The notes under the pieces were generated by a model. It ran no database searches and had not been told where the DNA came from. It was given only the letters and a program-made list of their open reading frames with translations. This document shows positions 56,623 to 64,000 of a stretch of DNA of 64,000 bases, piece after piece. Source of the DNA: Palsa-883 sp963847615 (GTDB taxonomy: Bacteria > Pseudomonadota > Alphaproteobacteria > Acetobacterales > Acetobacteraceae). Position numbers and translations under genes: made by a program. Positions within the stretch are counted from its first letter, which is position 1, and every line of letters begins with the position of its first letter. The DNA lies in the NCBI GenBank assembly GCA_963847615.1, contig CAWKAN010000036.1:36259-100258 (forward strand), read 5' to 3'.

Positions 56623-57372
56623 TCACAGCATCGCCATCCCGCCGTTGACGTGCAGGGTTGCGCCGGTGATCCAGCCGGCGGCGTCGGAGGCGAGGAACGC
56701 CACCGCGGCGGCAACATCGGCCGGTTGGCCGAGTCGGCCCAGCGGAATCGCGCCGGTCAGTTTGGTGCGTTGCGCCTCGTTCAAGGCGTCGGTCATCGGG
56801 GTGACGATGAAGCCCGGGGCGACGGCGTTCACGGTGATGCCGCGCGACGCGACTTCCTGCGCCAGCGCCTTGGTCAGGCCGATCAGCCCGGCCTTGGCGG
56901 CGGCGTAGTTGGCCTGGCCGGGATTGCCGGTGGCGCCGACGATGGAGCCGATGTTGATGATCCGCCCGGCGCGGCGGCGCAGCATGCCGCGCAGCGTGGC
57001 GCGGGCCAGGCGGAACGGCGCGGCGAGGTCGACGTCGAGCACGGCATCCCAGTCCTCGTCGGTGATGCGCAGCGCCAGGCGGTCGCGTGTCAGGCCGGCG
57101 TTGTTGACCAGGATGGCAAGCGGGCCGGCGGCGGCCTCGGCCGCCTCGATCAGCGGTTCGGCGGTCGCCGGGTCGGCGAGGTCGGCGGGGCAGACATGCG
57201 CGCGCCCGGGGGCCGAGGCGTCGAGCTCGGCGGCGAGGCGGTCCAGCGCGTCGCGGCGGGTGCCGGACAGCACCACGACGGCGCCCTGCGCGTGCAGCGT
57301 GCGGGCGATGCCCGCGCCGATGCCGCCCGAGGCGCCGGTGACCAGGGCCGGCTTGCCGTCCAACCGGAACAT
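56623..57372 (-). CDS. fabG: 3-oxoacyl-ACP reductase
   Basis: 249 residues, SDR fold: ALVTGASGGIGAGIARTLH (cofactor loop), ILVNNAGLTRDRL, the catalytic Ser/Tyr/Lys in IINIGSIVGATGNPGQANYA-AAKAG and GITVNAVAPGFIVTPMTDAL. NADPH-dependent reduction in the elongation cycle. 10 bp after fabD. Confidence 0.96.
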   Translation of the reverse strand: MFRLDGKPALVTGASGGIGAGIARTLHAQGAVVVLSGTRRDALDRLAAELDASAPGRAHVCPADLADPATAEPLIEAAEAAAGPLAILVNNAGLTRDRLALRITDEDWDAVLDVDLAAPFRLARATLRGMLRRRAGRIINIGSIVGATGNPGQANYAAAKAGLIGLTKALAQEVASRGITVNAVAPGFIVTPMTDALNEAQRTKLTGAIPLGRLGQPADVAAAVAFLASDAAGWITGATLHVNGGMAML

Positions 57373-57382
57373 GGCGGCTCCT

Positions 57383-58447
57383 TCAGAGCAGTTTCAGCAG
57401 CGCCTCGATCTCCGCCGGGGTGCCGGCGGCGGTCGCGGCGGCGTCGGGGGCGATGCGGCGGATCAGGCCGGTCAGCACCTTGCCGGCGCCGAGCTCGACG
57501 AAGCTGTCCACGCCGATCGCCAGCATGGTCTGGACGCATTCGCGCCAGCGCACGGTGGCGGTGACCTGGCGGACCAGCAGCGCGCGGATCTCCGCCGGGT
57601 CGGTGACCTTGGCGGCGGAGACGTTGGCGATCAGCGGGACCACCGGCGGCGCGAGCGGGGTGTGCCCCAGCGCCGTGGCCATCGCCTCCGCGGCGGGCGC
57701 CATCAGGGCGCAGTGGAACGGAGCGGAGACCGGCAGCAGCATGGCGCGGCGGACACCCTTGGTCCTGGCGATCTCGACGGCGCGCTCGACCGCGGCGCGG
57801 GCGCCGGAGATCACCACCTGGCCGCCGCCGTTGTCGTTGGCGGGCTGGATCACCTGCCTGGTGCCTGGTTTGGGCGCCTGGGGCGGGCTCGCCTGGGGTG
57901 TTTTCGCCGCAGGCGGGGGCGACCCAGGTACGTGCGACGCGGGCTGGGTCGCGCTGGCGCCGGGCGGGGGTTCCGGGACCAGCGCGGCCTCGGCGCAGAT
58001 CTCCTCGGCAAGCGCCATCTCGGCGCCGATCAGCGCAGCCATGGCGCCCTCGCCGGCCGGCACCGCCTTCTGCATTGCCAGGCCGCGCAGGCGCAGCAGC
58101 CGGGCGGCGTCCGCGATGGTGAAGGCGCCGGCGGCGGCCAGCGCGCTGTATTCGCCAAGCGAATGGCCGGCCACCAGCACCGCCTTCCGGGGCAGGGTGA
58201 AGCCGCCCTCGGCCTCCAGCACGCGCAGCACGGCGAGCGACATCGCCATCAGGGCCGGCTGGGCGTTTTGCGTCAGGGTGAGTTCCTCGCCCGGGCCCTC
58301 GAACATCAGCTTGGCGAGCTTCTGCTTGAGGGTTTCATCCACCTCCTGGAACACCTCGCGGGCGGGCGCGAAGGCGGCGGCGAGATCGCGCCCCATGCCG
58401 ACGGCTTGGCTGCCCTGACCGGGGAAGACGAACGCATGGACCGGCAT
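57383..58447 (-). CDS. fabD: Malonyl-CoA:ACP transacylase with unusual linker insertion
   Basis: 354 residues (most FabD are ~310). Starts MPVHAFVFPGQGSQAVGMGR; nucleophile Ser96 in VAGHSLGEYSALAA; the Gln and His sites are TQNAQPALMAM and VSAPFHCALM; end FVELGAGKVLTGLIRRI. Between residues ~157 and 200 a Pro/Ala/Ser-rich linker (VPEPPPGASATQPASHVPGS then PPPAAKTPQASPPQ) replaces a short loop before PANDNGGGQVVISG. It charges ACP with malonyl groups. First gene of the cluster. Confidence 0.95.
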   Translation of the reverse strand: MPVHAFVFPGQGSQAVGMGRDLAAAFAPAREVFQEVDETLKQKLAKLMFEGPGEELTLTQNAQPALMAMSLAVLRVLEAEGGFTLPRKAVLVAGHSLGEYSALAAAGAFTIADAARLLRLRGLAMQKAVPAGEGAMAALIGAEMALAEEICAEAALVPEPPPGASATQPASHVPGSPPPAAKTPQASPPQAPKPGTRQVIQPANDNGGGQVVISGARAAVERAVEIARTKGVRRAMLLPVSAPFHCALMAPAAEAMATALGHTPLAPPVVPLIANVSAAKVTDPAEIRALLVRQVTATVRWRECVQTMLAIGVDSFVELGAGKVLTGLIRRIAPDAAATAAGTPAEIEALLKLL

Positions 58448-58646
58448 GGAGCGGGCTCCCGAGCGGGGCGAGACGGCGGCAAAGCGTGGCGCGGCGGGGT
58501 ACAGGCGGGTTAAGAGACTGTCAATGGATGCAACGGTGGCGTGCAGGGGATTCGCACCTGGAATTTGCTTGACACGGGGGTGTTGCCCGACACGGGCGTG
58601 ATCGATTCTGCCTCCCGGCGTGTGCAACGCGCGCGGGGAGGCCACG
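58448..58646. other. Intergenic upstream of fabD
   Basis: Promoter region of the fab cluster is expected here; contains a direct repeat GACACGGG at about 58570-58600. Nothing else recognised. Confidence 0.35.
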
Positions 58647-58760
58647 ATGGAGCGATTTGTCGCGTGCTGGGAGGGTTTGGCGGACCCGCGGACGGGGACC
58701 GCCGCGCTGCACGAGTTCTACTGCGCCGTGTCGTTGATATTGCCTGGATTCATGCTCCAA
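58647..58760 (+). pseudogene. ISAs1-family transposase fragment, N-terminal piece
   Basis: From ATG 58647 (GGGGAG upstream): MERFVACWEGLADPRTGTAA then LHEFYCAVSLI resembles the F-x-x-L-x-DPR start of ISAs1 transposases. It is soon out of frame; a second piece of such a gene lies at about 59776-59880. Confidence 0.4.
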
Positions 58761-59009
58761 CGATCGTCACTGACGGCGTCGCAAGCAAGCCGCGACGTCG
58801 CCACAAGATCGGTGACGCAGGTGACAAGTCCCCCTGCACTGTGATCCTGACCGGTTGAGCAAAGTCCGGCCGTGGCTCGGAGCGGCTGCGATCGCCTGCG
58901 GCCTCGGCCCGCGTTGCGCGCTGGTGGCGCGGCGGGGCAAGCAAGAGTTTACCGCAGATGAAGCAAGGCGATGCACGCCGATGCACGCCGATGGGTCCGT
59001 GCGGTTCAC

Positions 59010-59420
59010 CGGTCGTGCGCCGCGCGTTTGGTCTCCAGGCGCGGCTTGCCGAAATCAAGCGGCAGGCAGAGCGGCGGGCCGGTCGCTTTGCGGTCATTGG
59101 CGCATCGCATCCGGCCCAAGGGTCAAGCAGCCCGGGGACATGCGTGCGTCGTCCAGCGCTTTGACGGTGTTCAGCTCAGCCGGACGTGCGTCCTCGACCG
59201 GCAGGTCCACGAAGTCGCCGCCGACCACCACGTTCCTGTCGTACACCCCGGCTGGCACATTGTTGCGCAACCGATAGGACCCCGGCCTTCGCCGGGGCAG
59301 GCTCTCGCACGAACCGCAGATGCCAACGCATTCTCATACACCTTTTCCAGGAACCCGGCCCCAGGCGTATCGAGCACGCTGAACGCGCAGCCGATCACCG
59401 ACCCCCGAACAGATCATTCA
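59010..59420 (-). pseudogene. GxxExxY-family protein remnant
   Basis: MIGCAFSVLDTPGAGFLEKV then YENALASAVRAR carries the GFLEKVY motif. A 30-bp palindromic insertion (59277-59305) shifts the frame; beyond it another frame reads VYDRNVVVGGDFVDLPVEDA and ELNTVKALDDARM, and a third the typical ending FGKPRLETKR. At least two lesions. Confidence 0.65.
59277..59305 (-). repeat. Micro-palindrome P1 in the GxxExxY gene
   Basis: Minus strand AGAGCCTGCCCCGGCGAAGG then CCGGGGTCC, a perfect CCCCGGC/GCCGGGG-type hairpin at the frameshift point; nearly identical to the insertion in the IS1182 transposase. Confidence 0.75.
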
Positions 59421-59484
59421 GCACGGCGCCATCGGCGTGCATCGGCGTGCATCGCCTTGCTTCATCTGCGGCAAAATTCTTGCT

Positions 59485-59775
59485 TCGCGGTGCCGCAGCC
59501 AGATGGTTACGGACGTGTTGACGCGCCTGCGATGCGCCACATCGTAACCGGCCCGGAGATGCCGAGGTGATGCAGCGCAAGCCCGGCGCGCCTCTCATGC
59601 GCTCGCCCGTTCCACGAGCGTCAGGCCTTCCCGGCGCCGGGATCAAGCCACGGGCAAGCGGGCAGAATCCCCGCGCAGCGGTAGCAGTGCCCCGGGTTGC
59701 TCATAGTGCGTGGTTACCGCGTCCGCCTGCGACCTCGGTAGAGTCCCGCAAGCGGATCGCGAAATCGCCGCAGAG
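59485..59775. other. Intergenic remnant DNA
   Basis: No gene recognised between the GxxExxY unit and the ISAs1 fragment. Confidence 0.3.
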
Positions 59776-59880
59776 TCAGTGACGCAGGGCACTACGAGCG
59801 TCTGATGATTGCCCGGTGCGCGGTGCCGTGTGGCGGCCAATCCGCGGTGGACATGGCTGCCCTTGCGAAGGCGAGGGGCG
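59776..59880 (+). pseudogene. ISAs1-family transposase fragment, second piece
   Basis: The frame reads HYERLMIARCAVPCGGQSAV then DMAALAKAR, matching the MIALCAVLCGG...VDMA region of ISAs1 transposases with several substitutions. Everything downstream is missing. Confidence 0.5.
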
Positions 59881-60049
59881 CTGGCAGATGCCTCGTAAGG
59901 AGAATGGGTGAAGCGTATCGCCGTCGGTGGCGGGCTTGGCAGCGTCCGTCCGGACATCGAGAGTGGCGTCGACAACCAATCTCCACGCGATTCCAGACGC
60001 TTGTGCCACGCCCGTCGGCGAATCCCCGCGCTGCGGCGAATAAGATGGT

Positions 60050-61594
60050 CTAGTCGAGCACCGCCGGCGCGGCCCGGCCGCCCCGCGGCGGCATGCGCAT
60101 CAACAGCACCAGCAGCAGGATCGGTGCCGAGACGATCGCCATCAGCCAGAAGTCGTCGTTGTAGGCGATCACCTGCGCCTGGTAGGTGATCATCCCGTCG
60201 AGCACGGCCGCGCCGTGCGCGCTCAACGGCGACAGCGCGCGGGCAATCTGCGGCGACGCCTCCAGCGCGCGGTTCAGCGGCGAGGCGAACACCGTCAGCA
60301 CCGCGTGCTCGACCTGGGCGTTGCGCACCTCCAGCGCCTCGAAGATCGCGATGCCCATCGACATGCCCATGCTGCGCACCAGGGTCAGGAACGACGTCGC
60401 CTCGTAGCGCAGCCTCGCCTCCAGTGTCGCGAAGGCCACCACGTTCAGCGGCACGAAGACGAAGCCGATCCCGGCGCCCTGCACCATCGTGTCGGCGATC
60501 AGCGAGGCTTGGTCGATCGCCGGGGTCCACTGCGACAGCCGCCACAGGCTGCCGACCAGCAGGCAGACGCCGAACGCCATGATGATCCGCGCGTCCAGCT
60601 TGTTGCTGAGGCGTCCGGCGACCATCATCGCGATCATGGTGCCGATGCCGCGCGGGGCCAGCAGCAGGCCGGCGGTTTCGACCGGGTTGTTGCCGAGAAG
60701 CTGCAGCCAGGGCGCCAGCAGGGCGGTGGTCGCCAGCAGCACCATGCCGACCATGAACATCACCAGGAACCCCATCACCAGGTTCCAGTCCTCGAACAGG
60801 CGCGGGCTGACGAAGGTGCGCTCGCCGGTCAGCATGTGCACGATGAACAGGTAGAAGCCGCCGGCGGCCAGCAGCGCCTCGATGATGATCTCGGTCGAGC
60901 CGAACCAGTCCTTGGTCTCGCCGCGGTCGAGCATGAGCTGCAGGCCGGCAACGCCGATGGCGAGCACGCCGAAGCCGAACCAATCGAACCGCAGGCCGCG
61001 CTGCGCCCGCGGGCGCGGCAGGAAAAACCACAGGCCCAGCGTGCAGGCGATGCCGATCGGCAGGTTGACGAAGAACACGTAGCGCCAGTTGTACAGCTCG
61101 GTCAGGTAGCCGCCGAGCGTGGGGCCCAGGATCGGCCCGAGCATCACGCCCATGCCCCAGATCGCCATCGCCTGGCCGCGCTGCTCGGGCGGGTAGATGT
61201 TCAGCATGGTGCCCTGCGACAGCGGCACCAGGGCGGCGCCGAACATGCCCTGGATGAAGCGGAACAGCACCATCTGGGTCAGCGAGTTGGCAAGGCCGCA
61301 CAGCATCGAGGCGACGGTGAAGCCGATCACCGACACCAGGTACAGGGCGCGAAAGCCGAAGCGGGCGGCGAGCCAGCCGACCGGCGCGGTCATGATCGCC
61401 GCGGCGACGATATAGGAGGTCAGCACCCAGGTGACCTCGTCGTAGCTCGCCGAGAGGCTGCCCTGCATATACGGCAGCGCAACGTTGGCGATGGTGGAAT
61501 CCAGCGCCTGCATCAGCGTCGCCACCATCGCGCAGATGGTGATGATGGCGCGATGCGGAACGATGGGCTCGCCGGGCGCGGTGCTGGCGGACAT
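60050..61594 (-). CDS. emrB: DHA2 multidrug exporter EmrB-like
   Basis: 514 residues, 14 TM helices. TLMQALDSTIANVALPYMQG, TWVLTSYIVAAAIMTAPVGW, LAARFGFRALYLVS and GPTLGGYLTELYNWRYVFFV match the two exporters at the left of the window over their whole length. Cotranscribed with the EmrA-like gene 8 bp upstream, so this is a complete EmrAB-type system that, with an outer-membrane channel, would expel hydrophobic compounds directly to the outside. Confidence 0.93.
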   Translation of the reverse strand: MSASTAPGEPIVPHRAIITICAMVATLMQALDSTIANVALPYMQGSLSASYDEVTWVLTSYIVAAAIMTAPVGWLAARFGFRALYLVSVIGFTVASMLCGLANSLTQMVLFRFIQGMFGAALVPLSQGTMLNIYPPEQRGQAMAIWGMGVMLGPILGPTLGGYLTELYNWRYVFFVNLPIGIACTLGLWFFLPRPRAQRGLRFDWFGFGVLAIGVAGLQLMLDRGETKDWFGSTEIIIEALLAAGGFYLFIVHMLTGERTFVSPRLFEDWNLVMGFLVMFMVGMVLLATTALLAPWLQLLGNNPVETAGLLLAPRGIGTMIAMMVAGRLSNKLDARIIMAFGVCLLVGSLWRLSQWTPAIDQASLIADTMVQGAGIGFVFVPLNVVAFATLEARLRYEATSFLTLVRSMGMSMGIAIFEALEVRNAQVEHAVLTVFASPLNRALEASPQIARALSPLSAHGAAVLDGMITYQAQVIAYNDDFWLMAIVSAPILLLVLLMRMPPRGGRAAPAVLD

Positions 61595-61602
61595 CGCGCG
61601 GT

Positions 61603-62745
61603 TCAGAACAGCGCGGCGAGGCTGCGCCGGTGATGCGTGTCGATCGACACTTCGGCGCTCATGCCGGCGGACAGCGGCGGATCGTCCGGGCCCTGCCGGA
61701 TGTCGATGCGCACCGGCACGCGCTGCACCACCTTGACCCAGTTGCCGGAGGAATTCTGTGCCGGCAGCACGGCGAATTCCTGGTCGGTGGCCGGCGCCAC
61801 GCTGTCCACACTGCCGTGCCAGACATGGCCCGGATAGGCATCGACCGTCACGGTCGCCGACTGGCCGGGGCGGACATAGGTCAGCTCGGTCTCCTTCGGC
61901 TGCGCGGCGACCCAGATGTCGTCGGTCGCGACAAGGCCGAACGCGGCGGCGCCGGCGGCCAGTTCCTGGCCGGGCTGCAGCTTGCTGACCTGGGTGACGA
62001 TGCCGTTGAACGGCGCGCGGACGATGGAATGATTGAACGCGCGCCGGGCTTCCGCGAGTTGCGCCGCGGCCTGCTTGTAGGCGGGCATCTGCGCGATCGG
62101 CGTATCGGCGTTGCCGCTCAGCCGCGCCAGCGCGGCAATCACCTGAGCCTTGCCGGCACCGAGCGTCGCCCGATCGGCGGCGAGCTTGAATTTCGCGTCG
62201 TCGAATTGCTGCTGGGTGACGCCGCCCTGTTTCACCAGGGCGGCATAGCGCTCGAAGGTGGCCTGGTCGGCCTGCACCTGGGCCGCCGCCGCGGCGACCT
62301 GGCGCTGGGCGCGCAGGTAATCGGCCTGCAGCGAGTGCAGGGTGATCTCGGTCTGTGCCAGGGTGGCGCTTGCGTCGTCGAGCGCGATCTGGAACTTGTC
62401 CGGATCGAGCCGGAACAACACCTGGCCGGCGGTGACGCGCTCGCCCTCGTGCACCCCGATCTGCTCCACGATCCCCGAGACGTCGGTGGAGACCGTGAGC
62501 ACGTTGGCCTCCAGGTAGGCGTCGTCCGCGTACACATAGCGCCCCGTGCTCAGGTAGTACCAGACGCCGCCGATCACCAGCACCGCGGCCCCGAGGGCGA
62601 ACAGCAGAGCACGCAGCAGCCGGCGGGAACGCCGGCGGGGGCGCGGCTGGTCTTGCGGCCGGGCGGCTTGCTGGTCGGGCGCGGGGACACGTCCGTCGGC
62701 CTCGCGGCGCGCGGGGGGGCGCGTCTCGGCGGTGACGTCGTCCAT
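61603..62745 (-). CDS. emrA: EmrA-like membrane fusion protein
   Basis: 380 residues from the ATG at 62743-62745 (GAGGGAG upstream). One TM helix (LLFALGAAVLVIGGVWYYLS) after an Arg-rich cytosolic start, then the HlyD/EmrA fold: YVYADDAYLEANVLTVSTDV, ISGIVEQIGVHEGERVTAGQ-type lipoyl half, a coiled-coil hairpin (LHSLQADYLRAQRQVAAAAA), and ATVTVDAYPGHVWHGSVDSV. Periplasmic adaptor for the EmrB-like transporter. Confidence 0.93.
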   Translation of the reverse strand: MDDVTAETRPPARREADGRVPAPDQQAARPQDQPRPRRRSRRLLRALLFALGAAVLVIGGVWYYLSTGRYVYADDAYLEANVLTVSTDVSGIVEQIGVHEGERVTAGQVLFRLDPDKFQIALDDASATLAQTEITLHSLQADYLRAQRQVAAAAAQVQADQATFERYAALVKQGGVTQQQFDDAKFKLAADRATLGAGKAQVIAALARLSGNADTPIAQMPAYKQAAAQLAEARRAFNHSIVRAPFNGIVTQVSKLQPGQELAAGAAAFGLVATDDIWVAAQPKETELTYVRPGQSATVTVDAYPGHVWHGSVDSVAPATDQEFAVLPAQNSSGNWVKVVQRVPVRIDIRQGPDDPPLSAGMSAEVSIDTHHRRSLAALF

Positions 62746-62821
62746 CAGGCGAACTCCCTCGCCACGACCGCCGGCGATGCGGGCATCATTCGCATGGTTG
62801 TCATCGACCCCATGTGCACCA

Positions 62822-62852
62822 ACTATATCTCGCGCGGTCGGTGGGGTTTCAA
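62822..62852 (-). promoter_or_regulatory. Possible emrAB promoter
   Basis: On the minus strand TTGAAA and TATAGT separated by 19 bp, 77 bp upstream of the emrA start. The spacing is longer than the 17-bp optimum. Confidence 0.3.
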
Positions 62853-62921
62853 GCGTCGCCGGGCAGGCAGCCATGCCAGACGGACGCGGCTCGCAGCCCA
62901 CTGCGCGGCCGCGCGGCGGCA

Positions 62922-63273
62922 ACGTAACGGCGCAACCGGCGGGCGAACCGAGAGAAGGCCAGGGGCTTCGCCCCTGGACCCCACCAAGGGGCGCTGCCCC
63001 TTGGAACCCCGCCAAGGGCTCGCCCTTGGAACCCTTCACCGGGCGTGTGGGGAGGGGAAGGGGGCGTGTGGGCGAGGCGAAGGGGCGCCGTCCGGCACGC
63101 CGGACGGCGCCCCTTCGCCTCGCCCACACGCCCCCTTCCCCTCCCCACACTCCCACTCATGGAGTCCAGAGGCCGCTGCCTCTGGTGGGGGGTCCAGGGG
63201 GCAAAGCCCCCTGGCGGGTTTCAGGGCGGAGCCCTGACCTTCCTTCGTTCGCCCGCCAGTTGCGCCGTTACGT
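62922..63273 (+). repeat. Composite seven-hairpin palindromic element, copy 8
   Basis: H4 63041-63154, 114 bp. Outer flanks 62922-62948 and 63247-63273 are complementary at 26 of 27 positions and unique to this copy; the right one ends on the stop codon of the ABC permease gene, so gene-end DNA has been copied in inverted form to the other side. Located between emrA and that gene. Confidence 0.95.
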
Positions 63274-64000
63274 CACCGGTTGCGCAGCACCAGACGGGTC
63301 AGTGCGCCGAGTGCCAGGTTCAGGGCGATGCCGGTCAGCGACAGCAGCACCAGGGCGGCGAACATGCGCGGCACCTGCAGCCGGTAGCCGGCCTCCAGGA
63401 TGCGATACGCCAGACCCGAGGCGAAGCCACCCGAGCCCGCAACGAACTCCGCCACCACCGCGCCGACCAGCGCCAGCCCGCCGCAGATGCGCAGCCCGGC
63501 GAGGAAGAACGGCAGCGCCGCCGGCAGGCGCAGCAGCCACAGGGTCTTCGCGGCGGCCGGCGCCATACAGGCGGAACAGATCGACCAGCTCCGCCGGTGC
63601 CGAGGCCAGGCCCGGCGGCGGTGTTGGCGAACACCGGGAAGAACGCCACGATCGTTGCGCACACCACCAGGGCGGCGAACGGATTGCCGACCCAGACGAT
63701 GATCAGCGGCGCGATGGCGACGATCGGCGTGACCTGCAGCACCACCGCCCAGGGGCGGATGGCCGCGGCCAGCAGCCGGCTCGCGGCGATCGCCAGCGCC
63801 AGCAGCACGCCGACCACCGCCGCGACGATCAGCGCGGCGAAGGTCACCGACAGTGTTGACAGCAGTGACAACAGCAGTGTTGACGGGTCGGCGAGGAAGG
63901 CGGCGGACGATCGCGATCGGTCCGGGCACCAGATAGGACGGCACGCCGGTCAGCCGCACCGCCGCCTCCCACAGCGCCACCGCCAGCACCGCGAACAGTG
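63273..64000 (-). CDS. ABC transporter permease (SsuC/TauC-like), partial and frameshifted
   Basis: Runs off the right edge. The visible part in three frames: LAVALWEAAVRLTGVPSYLV then PGPIAIV; slip near 63898; LLLSLLSTLSVTFAALIVAA, VTPIVAIAPLIIVWVGNPFA and FFPVFANTAAG; slip near 63600; KTLWLLRLPAALPFFLAGLR-type EAA loop region, then LALVGAVVAEFVAGSGGFAS and LGALTRLVLRNR. Inner-membrane subunit for import of sulfonates, nitrate or a thiamine-like compound. The slips are single bases in GC runs. Confidence 0.85.
   Translation of the reverse strand, partial: LFAVLAVALWEAAVRLTGVPSYLVPGPIAIVRRLPRRPVNTAVVTAVNTVGDLRRADRRGGGRRAAGAGDRREPAAGRGHPPLGGGAAGHADRRHRAADHRLGRQSVRRPGGVRNDRGVLPGVRQHRRRAWPRHRRSWSICSACMAPAAAKTLWLLRLPAALPFFLAGLRICGGLALVGAVVAEFVAGSGGFASGLAYRILEAGYRLQVPRMFAALVLLSLTGIALNLALGALTRLVLRNR

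Larger units (their letters stand above)
58940..59484. repeat. ~55-bp inverted repeats flanking a decayed GxxExxY gene
   Basis: Left (58940-58994) ...ACCGCAGATGAAGCAAGGCG followed by two ATGCACGCCG words; right (59429-59484) is its near complement. The ~435 bp between holds the GxxExxY remnant. Likely a small transposable or duplicated unit. Confidence 0.65.

Overview
The window is high-GC alphaproteobacterial chromosome. Gene content and the type of dispersed palindromes point to Acetobacteraceae or a close Rhodospirillales relative; that is an inference, since no rRNA or tRNA gene is visible. Most proteins are housekeeping or transport, broken up by insertion sequences, IS remnants and an unusual density of palindromic repeats.

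Layout. 1-10.9 kb: start of a ketopantoate reductase gene, two tandem DHA2 drug-exporter genes, a glutaredoxin-DinB gene with an in-frame TGA at its redox cysteine, a periplasmic binding protein, nicotinamidase, a broken HD-hydrolase, a GST, and an IS1182 copy beside a phospholipase D fragment. 11-17 kb: serine synthesis (serC-serA), an S10 peptidase and a small conserved gene. 17-23.5 kb: low-density accessory DNA with an AT-richer zinc/membrane orphan, a candidate small RNA, and an IS66 remnant cut by a decayed IS256. 23.6-31.2 kb: LLM oxidoreductase, MBOAT/SGNH pair (probable polymer O-acylation), YXWGXW-repeat exported protein, hisZ. 31.2-38.1 kb: purA, an IS481 element, a MetE-like methyltransferase, a D-cysteine desulfhydrase-like gene and msrP. 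38.4-44.5 kb: a large hybrid histidine kinase, gene fragments and a racemase. 44.6-53.6 kb: DUF983-UPF0262-mtnA-DUF2272, then a Crp-family regulator, a class III adenylate cyclase-TPR protein with a perfect CRP-type box upstream, a PAP2/haloperoxidase-like enzyme and a G1 glutamic peptidase. 53.7-58.4 kb: fatty-acid and cell-wall cluster fabD-fabG-acpP-fabF-mltG. 58.4-60 kb: remnants (ISAs1, GxxExxY). 60-64 kb: emrB-emrA efflux pair and an ABC permease running off the right edge.

The most distinctive feature is a family of ~290-360 bp composite palindromes, eight copies in 64 kb, each with seven hairpins in fixed order around a central, nearly perfect ~114 bp palindrome. Copies differ in sequence, but the two arms of each copy change together, and several copies have outer inverted repeats made of locus-specific DNA. 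One copy sits inside the fab operon, one is split by the IS481 element, and two run into neighbouring reading frames. Smaller palindromes of ~25 bp have landed inside at least three decayed genes, and a second, MITE-like family occurs three times.

Several genes normally essential or well conserved (purA, fabF and others) carry single-base frame slips in GC-rich runs. This looks more like a sequencing or assembly problem than decay, and should be kept in mind for every frameshift call here.
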